Part shown: positions 55,085 to 64,000 of the stretch, piece by piece
Position numbering within the stretch: the stretch's first letter is position 1
Layout of the letters: each line of letters starts with the position of its first letter
Assembly: GCF_012489685.1 (NCBI RefSeq)
Contig: NC_080041.1
Span: 97,091,090-97,155,089, forward strand
DNA: 64,000 bases
Source of the DNA: Lotus japonicus
Taxonomy: Eukaryota; Streptophyta; Magnoliopsida; Fabales; Fabaceae
Reading direction: 5' to 3'
The notes under the pieces: generated by a model
The model's input: only the letters and a program-made list of their open reading frames with translations
What the model was told of the DNA's origin: nothing
Database searches by the model: none
Position numbers and translations under genes: made by a program

Positions 55085-58000
55085 ATGGATCTGCTACTCA
55101 TTGTCTTAGTCTGTGCAAGCACTCTAACTTTCTTCATCTTTAGATGTTTGTACAATCAAACCAAAAGTTCTTCCAATCTTCCACCAGGGCCACGCCCCCT
55201 TCCAATAATTGGAAACATTTTAGAACTTGGTAGGAATCCACCCATAGCACTCTCCAAACTCTCCAAAATTTATGGACCCATCATGACATTGAAACTAGGC
55301 TCCATAACCACCATAGTCATCTCTTCTCCACAATTAGCCAAACAAGTGCTGCAAGAGAATAGCCAAGCATTTTCTAGCAGGATAACTCCACATGCTGTTC
55401 AAATATATGACCATCACAAATTTGCAATCACCTGGCTTCCCCCAACAGCTCAGTGGAGGAACCAAAGAAGAGCTTGTGCCACAAAAATATTTTCCCCAAA
55501 AATGCTTGACTCCACAAAAGTTGTCCGTCAACAAAAGCTACAAGAATTATTGGATTATGTAAAGGACAAAAGCTTGAAATGTGAGGTTTTGAATCTTGGT
55601 GAGGCTGTTTTCACGCCTGTACTTAATTCATTTTCAAACACTTTCTTCTCTTTGGATTTGTCTCACTCTGCATCTGATGAGAAGTCTCAAGAGTTTAAGA
55701 ACATTATTACGGGTGCAATGGAAGATGCTGGAAGGCCAAACGTTGTAGACTTTTTTCCCATTCTTGGTCCACTTGACCCTCAAGGTTTTCATGCTAGGAT
55801 GTCCATTTCTTTCATCAAGTTGCGTAAAATTATTGATGCAATTATTGAAGAAAGAATGTGCTCAAGAGTTTCAAAAACTGATTCCGGATTCGAGGTGGCC
55901 AATGATGTGTTAGATTCACTTCTTAGCAATGTTGGAGGTAGTTCTCAGCTGAGCCGCGAAGAGATGTTACATCTATTTATGGTTAGTACTTAGTTTTCTG
56001 ATCGCTAATAATACGTGAACATTCAAAATTTTAAGACACCCAAACTCACATATCTCCAATGTGATTAGATGATAAGTTATTTAACCCAAACTTTATCATG
56101 GGTCATTTAGACAACCTCATTTTATTTTCCTCTATTTCTCTCATCTTACATATAATTGCATCAATAACTTCTCTCTCATCTCTTCTTTCTCACTTTAGAT
56201 ATCTACTAGATATAATATTCGAGCGTTGTACGGGTTTTTTACAATATTTTTCAACATTATATAAAAAATATTATACTTTATATGAATATTTAAATAATTT
56301 TTATTATAAGTATTATAAAATAAAAAATAATTATCTTGAGACAATTTAGAGTTTTTTGTGTGTATAAAAATACATACTAAAATTTAATAATTAATATTAA
56401 GTTAATTTTAAAAACTTTAATAAGTCATTTATTTGTTTGTATGAAAAATAATTATGCAAGTTTGAAATATTTTATATTAAATAATAAATTTTTAATATCA
56501 TCAAATGAGTCATAATAATAACATAATTTGTGTGTTTTTTATAAAAAACAAATTAAAATTTTAAAATTATACTAAATTATAAATTTAATAGCTTTGTCTG
56601 AAAAAATTTAAATAGCGCAAAAAGTTAGTTACAGAATTTAAATTTATATAGTTTTTTTGTAATTAATTTCCTTTATTATGTCTTCTCAAGTCATTTTCAT
56701 TCATATATAATAGATCAGAAAATATATTTTATTTTATTTCAAATAATATACAAATACCTTATTTCGAAAATTTTAAAAATATTTTGTCTAGATTATTTAT
56801 AATAATTAATATTTTATTACTATTATTTAATTTTCATTCTTGATGTTAATTTGTTTATGTAGGCAGATTTGATTTTTTATCATGAAGGATAGTGAGTAAG
56901 TACTATGAAAAATGAAAAGCCATGAGTTTAATTTTTTTTCATGAAGGTGAATAGGGTGGTCTTCATTTCTACTATATTGTATTTAATGCTATAGTCCAAG
57001 TCTCGTTTACATATATGTACACGATTCGAACCCGGGACATTACTTAAGGTGAATAAAACATCTACAAATATACTTTAAATCATTTATTAATATATTTATT
57101 TACATAACTCATTTCTAATATTCTTTTATTATTATATAACTAAAATTGTTCACATGTAAATTATGGGTACTTTTATCAGTGTAACTTTTTGGTCGATAAA
57201 AGTCAGTGTAATTTTCTTTTATTGGAGTGTCTTATTTCACTCATTTTTGGAGAATTAAGTGTTATGTCCTAAAGCCTTTTGTCATGTTTTGTTTTACATT
57301 ATACAACAAATATAAAAATTAGTTGGTAGTTGAATAACTTATTGATTTGAAAATTGTATTGATCAGTTTTTAGTTTAATGTATATAATACAAAGGAATTT
57401 TTTTAATTTTTGATGTATTTATAACAAAATTTAAATTGAGTTTTACATTTTAGTAGGTAGTTGAATAGCTAATGACTTAGGCAATTTTATTCAATTTTAA
57501 TATTTTAATTTAATTTAAGGAAAATGTTAATACAAAGGTTCAAAGTGACTATTACATTTTAGTAGGTTGTTGAATAGATTATTACTTAGAAAATTATATT
57601 TAGTTTTTTGTTTTATTATTTTAGATACTAATACAAAGGAAATGTTTTATAATTTAATGCATTTAATATAAAGGAGTGCAACTAAACTCAAGTCTCCTTA
57701 ACATATGTACTAGAAATTAAACTCGTGCGTTGCACGGGTTGGTTTTTAAGTTATGTGTTAAATCTATCTTGGCATAAATAATATATGTAATAATATAAGA
57801 AACGTATTGTGTAGTAGATAATTAAAAATAAGATAAATATTTAAAATGTAATTACATTGATATAGTTCAATAAAAGATCTATTTTAAACTAAATTTTTAG
57901 TATATTAAAACAAATATTTTATGTTTGCTTAATAAAACTAATTTTCAATTCATTTCGTGATTATATGTTTACATAGTAGTACACTCTCTATAATAAGTAA

Positions 58001-59898
58001 AAGGAGGAAAATATATAATTAGAGTTGAATAATTTGGTCTGTGTTTTGTGTAAAATTTTCTATATAAAAAAATATTTTTATAAATGGTGTTTCTCTCTCT
58101 TACTTTCAAGTTTTGGCCTTGAAAGCAATGTTTGTGGTTGAAATTTTATGGGAGCTGTGGTAGTATAGAAAGTTTAATTCTGAAAAATATTCTTAGTCAT
58201 ATGCATATAAAAAACTATATTATTTATTGTATAATGAGCATTTAATTTGTTAATATACAGTTTGTAATAGAATTTGTTTTTTAATGTAATTAGTTGATAA
58301 ATGGATTAAAATAATAATTTATCTTATTCAATATATACTTTTACAGTTTTGTAGATAGTAAAAAATTGTGAAAAATTCATAAGCGCAATTTACAAACACA
58401 AATCGTTCTACCTGATGTATATTTATCATAGTGGTTAAAATTAACTTTTTAACCCCTAAGATTTGATCGTTAAGAACCGCACTCTATGAGAGGGCTTTGA
58501 CTTTCATCGCACTCAAGTAGAACATAGTAAACTAACACAAATTTAAAGACTTAGTTAAAAAACTTCATAAGCTCCTCTACTATGACTATAAAGATAAAAA
58601 TATGCAAAAGTGGAAGTTGGTTAGGAATAATTTTTATTTTTTATCAATTAAGAAAAATTGTAGGTATGTCAAATATATTTTGCATTTAGAAAGTTCATTA
58701 AACACTTTATTGGATACTATTTTTTCTTGCCTATTATAGGTGATTGCAACCATGATAAATCTCAGGGGAAGTTAGTGCAATATGTCCATATTTATGTAAA
58801 ATCATATTAAATATTACTACTAAAAACATATTTTTAATCAAAATTATAATAATTACTAACCAAAAATTTCAAAATGATAATATTTTGATAAATAAATTTA
58901 TTTGAATTATTCTATTAATTTTTTATAATATACTACATGATATGAATAATATTTTATATATATTATAATTTAATTTATTTATGATCATATCTGTATTTAA
59001 ATAGGAAAATTACTCTATGATAATCAATAATTACTTGATAAAAATATAAAAATAGAATTATTAAGAAGAATCATTAAATGATAACCACAATATGTATTTA
59101 ATGTAAAAACTCAAGTGAGCTTTACACACATATATATATCGAAGATTGGATGATTGCATTATACTGATATCTACATATCATTTTTCTTTTCCAATAATTG
59201 CCTTTAATAAGTTATAAAGTTCTTACTTTTCTTGCCATGTATGATGTCTTCTTAGAAATTACAAAAAATACATGCTATTATAGGATTTATTTATTGCTGG
59301 GATCGATACAACAGTCGTCACAGTTGAATGGGCAATGTCAGAGCTATTGCGTAACCCTGATAAATTAGAAAAAACAAAAGATGAGTTGCGTCAAGCAATT
59401 GGTGAGGATGCAACACTTGTAGAATCACACATATTAAAGTTGCCTTATTTACAAGCAGTTGTAAAGGAAACTTTACGCTTGCATCCACCAGCTCCATTTC
59501 TGGTACCACGCAAGTGTGATGAAGATGTCAGCATATCTGGCTTCCTAGTGCCAAAAGATGCACAAATCTTAGTCAACCTATGGGCCATGGGGCGAGATCC
59601 AATCATTTGGGAAAATCCAAATATGTTTGTGCCTGAAAGATTTTTGGATTGTAAAATTGATTTTAAGGGTCACAATTTTGAGCTTATACCCTTTGGGGCA
59701 GGAAAAAGGATGTGTCCTGGATTGCCATTAGCTTATAGGTCAGTGCATTTATTGTTGGCATCTCTTTTGCACTACTTTGATTGGAAGTTAGCTGATGGAT
59801 TGACACCTGAACACATAAATATGGAGGAGCGTTTTGCTGGATTATCCTTAAAGAAGGCCCAAGCTCTTCGAGTTCAAGCTATTTCAATCAAGCAATAG
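55085..59898 (+). CDS. Cytochrome P450, CYP76-like, two exons, 503 aa
   Basis: Exon 1 is 55085-55981 (299 codons) and exon 2 is 59284-59898 (204 codons plus stop). Donor G|GTTAGT and acceptor TTATAG|GAT join in phase 0. The protein starts with a membrane anchor (LLLIVLVCASTLTFFIF), then the Pro hinge PPGPRPLPIIGN. Exon 2 opens with the I-helix AGIDTT (304-309), followed by KETLR (ExxR, E361/R364), PERF (416-419) and the haem loop FGAGKRMCPG with Cys443. All key residues are present and the length is normal for an A-type plant P450 on the ER. Best match from memory is CYP76 (monoterpenol/iridoid or related oxidations); the substrate is unknown. The 3.3-kb intron is at the conserved A-type position and carries Helitron pieces. 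Confidence 0.92.
56206..57030 (-). mobile_element. Helitron-like tract in the P450 intron
   Basis: CTAG at 56206-56209 is followed by TATAATATT and a decayed hairpin (CGAGCGTTGTACGGG, 56220-56234), the same layout as at 49776. The body is very AT-rich and shares phrases with 49.8-51.2 kb (for example TCATTTTCATTCATATATAATAGATC and GAAGGATAGTGA). The far border is uncertain; it may be near 57020, where GTCTCGTTTACATATA recurs, or near 57706. Confidence 0.5.
57711..59140 (-). mobile_element. Second Helitron-like tract in the P450 intron
   Basis: CTAG at 57711-57714, then a near-perfect hairpin CTCGTGC-GTT-GCACGGG (57723-57739). The opposite border is probably near 59105-59140, where CTCAAGTGAGCTTTACACACATATATATA resembles the 5'-end phrase of the other tracts. 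Non-coding and AT-rich. Confidence 0.5.
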
Positions 59899-61100
59899 TT
59901 AATTACATATAAGAGTAATGTTGTTGCATTTTATGTGGATGTCTATTTAGGAATAGATATGTGTGAGGGTGAAATGCAGTAGTTGCATGTGTTACTTACT
60001 CCTATTAAGTAATGAAGGGTGGAATTATATTTATCTACTTATGTAGCAAATTCATTTTTCTCTATTATAATTTGTGATGTCACCATATAGTAATTTAAAT
60101 AAAAACATGTTATTTCAAATTTTCTCTATATATAGTACAGTTACAGGTTTGACTTGACCCATACTGTTTGTCGTGATTTTTACTTTGAGAAATGCTTGAG
60201 ATCCAAGGATCTGAATTTAGGTTTATGGTATCAAACTTCAAAAGTAAAATAAAACTTGAATGCCTAGAAAGAAGTAATAAAGTTAGACAATTTCTTAAAA
60301 TAAATGAAAGGAATAAGATAATGTAAAGAATGAAACAAGTTCAAATTATTTTTGCCACCGTCTTCAGGACAACAATACATTATACATGTTCCTGGTGACG
60401 GTTAAAAGTAACAACAATATTGGCAGTTCAATAAGTAGCAGGGAATCTGTTTGTGGGAAAGAGGTTTTACAGGAGTCCTAAAACCGCCACAAGATGCATG
60501 GCCTAAGGATTTTGGTCTTTGGATGTGTTGCAACAGTTGAAAACTCTCACAAAAACTACAAGAACCTACCACGGTTCACACTCCGGTAACTATCGATATG
60601 TTTTATAAAAATTTGTGGTGGAACACGAATATGAATAAATTAACAGTTAAATAAATAAGGACAGATATAGCGAAGAAGACAATGCAAAGAAAATATTAGA
60701 ACACATTAATCTGCAAATGAGAAATCATTCTAATTCATAGAGAAAGTTCATGATCTAAAGATAAAATGGTGCTAGATATATAGATCAGATATTAGCTAGG
60801 AAGAAGGATAGGCCTTGGAAACACTTTGGTAGAGTCAAATTAACACTACAAATAAATCATGTTTTTGGTAGCACCTCATTAATGGTAATTAAAACGCCAC
60901 TAATTACTGTATTTCTGTACACGTTTAGTGATCCTCTTCCCCCTACTTGTTTGGGTTGTTGAGAGCTCGTCTTTTGTTTGCATTTCTTTTTTCCTCAAAT
61001 ATCAATTTTGGCACATCTCAGCCTAATATGGTAATTTGTTATCTTGTTCTGATTTTGTGAAGAATTGATGAGGTTGTTTTTATTTTCCAGTCCATGAATC
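59899..61100. other. 3' flank of P450 and intergenic DNA
   Basis: A possible poly(A) signal AATAAA lies near 60097. At about 60845 ACTACAAATAAATCATG has the look of a CACTA end, and 60340-60600 has ACCGCCAC-type phrases often found in CACTA remnants; neither is conclusive. Confidence 0.35.
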
Positions 61101-61524
61101 CTCACTCATTTTCTGTCTGTGTTATGAGAACCTTCAATGAGGCACCTCTTTGTTAATCCTATTGCAACCAAGCATTGGAACGGTTCTGGAATGAACATTC
61201 AAGAAGGCTATAGGCCCCAAACCCTAGCAGAGCAAGGGTGAGGTAATAACCTAATCCTTCAGATCAAATGTCAAAAAGTCTTTTACAATGATTATAAAGT
61301 CCCCTCTTATAGAGAGATCACGGAGCCCTAATTCTGTCACAAATGGGGCTAGTTGGGCCTTAATACACTCAGTCCAACTCTCTTACAAGTCCAGATCGCC
61401 CCCGACATTCTCCCTAGGGGTGTCCCTAATCTTCCTAAGTCTTTTTCCTCACCCCTAGCAGGTTCCATTCCACTTGATCTTTACTGCCCCTGGGCGAGTC
61501 CCTCTAGGGGATGGGGATCTCGCT

Positions 61525-61694
61525 CAATCCACAAGACATCGAGCTTAAAGTATGAGAGCGCAGTGTGTCTTTAAAATGCCTTGATCGTCGATTCTTTTCA
61601 ATTCCTAGTCAATCGCCACTAGGTAAACGTCTTTCACCCAGTCCACAAGACACTGAGCTTGAAGTATAAGAGCGCAGTGTGTCTTTAGAAACTT
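61525..61694 (+). repeat. Dispersed duplicate of about 56 bp
   Basis: TCCACAAGACATCGAGCTTAAAG... at 61525-61580 recurs with about 88% identity at 61639-61694 (TCCACAAGACACTGAGCTTGAAG...), both running into GAGCGCAGTGTGTCTTTA. No function seen. Confidence 0.75.
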
Positions 61695-62273
61695 GCTCGC
61701 CTCTATCATTGCATTGGAGATTCCTCAAGCAGATCTCCCTTTGCTATTTTCCACTTGCTACGACGTTCCTCGGTTGGCAGTTTCGACAAACGTGCAGAAA
61801 CTATTCCCAAGTTTCAAGTTACAATAGCTTCTCCGCCAAGGGAATCACACTTTGCTCGCCTATCTTCTTTATCTATTGTACTTCGTTGCTCGCCGTATTA
61901 CCTCATTAATTTGTTTGCACGCCTTTTGTCTTTGTTTTTCATTTTACCTAATCTCTGACATTTCGCCAGAAACACAACAATTCAAGTTAGCAATAATTCA
62001 AATTTTTTCATGGTTTTGGTATACCTTTAACAGCTTTTGGCCTGGCACGCCAGCTGTTCTTCCCATTTCCGGCCAAGCCACGTGCCTCATCGTTTCCCGT
62101 CCCCTGGCGAATGTCACACTCGCACTAAACCGTCACATCAATATCGAATCAAGTCATTAAAAGCTTCGCATCTTCCCAAGGTTATAATCATTAGGTGTTT
62201 CAATTTCCCCCCTTAATTCAAACGACGTGCGCGTCCAGGCGACGCGCCCCATACCAAAGGTTTTTCTTTTGGC

Positions 62274-62280
62274 TATAAAA
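62274..62280 (+). promoter_or_regulatory. TATA box before a CT-rich leader
   Basis: GGCTATAAAAACCCC is a strong plant TATA context. It is followed by about 240 bp of CT-rich, leader-like sequence with a GGTGAGT-type donor near 62427, and an ATG at 62519. Confidence 0.45.
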
Positions 62281-62518
62281 ACCCCTCCATAACTTCATTT
62301 ACCACTTTTACTGCTGAGACTTTTGCTCCTCCATCCCTTGCTCCAAAATCTCTTATCTCCCTTCGTGCCAGTGCTCCCTGCTTTTGAGTTTTCTTCTCCC
62401 TTTAGCCCCGAAACACCGTCTCCTCCGGTGAGTCCCCTTTCCTTCCACCTTTTGTGTTTGTCTTGTGTTTTCCATTTTATCCTTTCTTTACACTTTTCTC
62501 TCTGCAATTCCGATCTCA

Positions 62519-62641
62519 ATGGAGTCTAATAATCTTGAAAATAACACCAATGTGGTAATTTCGTGTCGGAATCTAACCATGCGTCAACCTTCGGCGGCGG
62601 GACCTTTGTATCGCCCCCTCCCCCTTCATCTAGAACCTTAG
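62519..62641 (+). CDS. Short ORF start, interrupted gene or TE protein (unknown)
   Basis: MESNNLENNTNVV opens a 40-codon frame behind a TATA box and leader. A run of CCCCCTCCCCC near 62617 is a likely frameshift point; in the next frame the sequence continues PPSSRTLGEILKNQAP to a stop at about 62670. The LTR-like sequence begins at 62678. It probably is the first exon of a gene or of a transposon ORF disrupted by that LTR. Family not recognised. Confidence 0.3.
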   Translation: MESNNLENNTNVVISCRNLTMRQPSAAGPLYRPLPLHLEP

Positions 62642-62677
62642 GAGAAATACTGAAGAATCAAGCGCCATGATGCCATT

Positions 62678-64000
62678 TGTAAGACCCCGAAATAAATGAC
62701 TAGTTTATTTATTTAATTTCATTATATTAATTAATTGAGTGTTTATAATCTATTATTTTTAAGTTATTTTCCTGACTCGATTTTAATTATGAATCAAGGA
62801 AATCATTTAAATGATAATTAATTTCAAGATATTTTATTTTCTATAGTTTCATTGAAAATAGAAATAATATCATTAGTCTTCTTATTTTTAATAAGCCATA
62901 ACTTTTGTTTTATTCAATAAACTCAATTCAACGCTCCGTGAGCTATATGACAATTGTCTTTTCTCTCAAATGATGATAAGTACTATTGTCATTTTCTTAT
63001 AATTTATACTTAGCTTATACGCATAATATGACGACGTCATATTTGTTCTAATTGTCTCACAGTTATTCTTTAGCTCAGTTTCTACTTATTTCTTAGTTTA
63101 TGAATCATTTTATTTTGCTCAAAGTGATTCAAATTTATATTTCATCATTTCATAGAGTTCCTCATAATTTTTGATATAGTAATATATCATCTTTATATTT
63201 TTTTCTTAATTCTATGAGTTAAATCATTTAGTGTCTAAATCAATTTATACCAATTTACAAAATATCTTTCCTAAATATCTATCCATCCTTATCCCTCCAC
63301 CAATCCGTTCCTATCCTCACTCTGTCGACATCTCTCTCTCATTACACTTTTCATTTTCCCTTCCTTCTTCTTCTTCTTCTGCAGACCCATTTCCTACTTC
63401 TTCTTCTATATATATTATGTCTTCTTCTCCTTTCTTTTCATTTTTCTTTCTTGTGTGCAGCAAACACCACCACCAACATATATCAATTTTATCTCCATTC
63501 ACCTCACAAAATATGTATCCTCACGCTGCTCTCTGTTTCTCCCACTCACGATTTCTTCTCCCATCATCACCAATATTTTCTTCTTCTTTTCTCCTCCTCC
63601 TTATTTCTCCCAAGTTGCAGCACCAACACCAACACCATGTTCTCCTTCCTCTCACCATGGACGAACCACCATGGCAGCACCTCAACCATCATTTTTGTCC
63701 ATAACACCAGTTTATAATTTGTTCATGATGTTGGAATTTGCTTGCAGATGAGAACAACATTTTTTGCTGAATATTGTCCAGTTGATTAACTTTGCGCTTT
63801 CTTTTACCTCTCATTTTAATTTGTGTGCTTGACTCTCTTGAGAGTTGTCCAGGTGATGATAGAGGTTTGTCATGAGGTTGCTCAATGGAGGTTGGGGGTG
63901 GTGTTGGACCTGTTGGTGCTCAAAGCCTAGGCTGGGCGGTGCTTCGATCTGGAAGGTCAACAATGGTGCGGCGGCGGTGGCATGACGTTAATTGGATAGC
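62678..64000 (+). repeat. Start of a Del/Tekay-like gypsy LTR (runs off the window)
   Basis: TGTAAGACCCCGAAATAAATGAC is the typical start of legume Del/Tekay LTRs and is the approximate inverse of the GGGGTGTTACA end seen in G1 at 38246. An AT-rich U3-like stretch follows, then a CT-rich leader-like region (63240-63660). From 63690 the sequence matches the interior of the MULE. The ORFs in the CT-rich region look like low-complexity frames. Confidence 0.5.
63690..64000 (+). repeat. Segment shared with the MULE interior (49041-49350)
   Basis: About 310 bp in the same orientation with almost no differences noticed (GTCGATAACACC in the MULE, GTCCATAACACC here). It contains TTGCTTGCAGATGAGAAC, which looks like a splice acceptor. 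The match reaches the window end and so may continue. Confidence 0.93.

Noticed and set aside
63231..63751. ORFs of 88-157 codons near the window end
   Set aside because: Ser/Pro/His-rich translations of a CT-rich untranslated region in two or three overlapping frames; no family recognised.

Overview
The window is nuclear DNA of a dicot plant, most likely a legume. The evidence is the Sirevirus-type (Ty1/copia, SIRE/Maximus-like) retrotransposons, the Del/Tekay-like Ty3/gypsy LTR ends, the plant MITEs, MULE, hAT and Helitron pieces, and one intact plant cytochrome P450 gene with a single intron at the usual place. The genus cannot be fixed from the sequence alone. The assembly is a draft: a run of exactly 100 N lies at 17206-17305.

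Region 1 (1-39354) is a nest of LTR retrotransposons. The oldest visible layer is a gypsy-type element (called G2 here; minus strand; LTR 38611-39354, PBS, start of gag). The 3' end of a Del/Tekay-like LTR (G1, plus strand, 35758-38246) sits in its gag. Into that LTR a Sirevirus copy A was inserted (minus strand). Copy A is now scattered: 1-2359, 14455-20649 and about 33913-35757. Two younger Sirevirus copies lie inside it. N1 (2360-14454) sits in ORF3 of A, with a perfect 5-bp target duplication and two LTRs of equal length in which I saw no difference. B (20650-32749) sits in gag of A and is followed by a second, truncated B internal region (32750-about 33912). The result is LTR-internal-LTR-partial internal-LTR.

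Each Sirevirus copy carries, read on the minus strand: 5' LTR, PBS for initiator tRNA-Met, gag, protease-integrase-RT-RNase H in the +1 frame relative to gag, a long third ORF (ORF3), a polypurine tract and 3' LTR. Between ORF3 and the 3' LTR there is also a small gene on the opposite (plus) strand (ORF4), with its own TATA box, short leader, about 130-codon coiled-coil ORF and AATAAA signal. This antisense ORF4 is preserved in every copy and is the strongest candidate here for an undescribed function.

Region 2 (39355-55084) is AT-rich intergenic DNA packed with small DNA transposons: an inverted pair of Stowaway-like MITEs, a Helitron remnant with a decayed PIF1-type helicase and RRM/DUF4283-like gene fragments, a hAT MITE with an 8-bp duplication, a MULE-type element with about 200-bp inverted repeats and a 9-bp duplication, another Helitron-like tract, and a degenerate inverted-repeat element.

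Region 3 (55085-59898) is the only apparently functional host gene: a CYP76-like cytochrome P450 in two exons (299 + 204 codons) whose 3.3-kb intron holds Helitron ends.

Region 4 (59899-64000) is downstream DNA with a short duplicated segment, a TATA box with a short ORF start, and the start of another Del/Tekay-like LTR at 62678. At its far end this contains about 310 bp nearly identical to the inside of the MULE at 49.0-49.35 kb.
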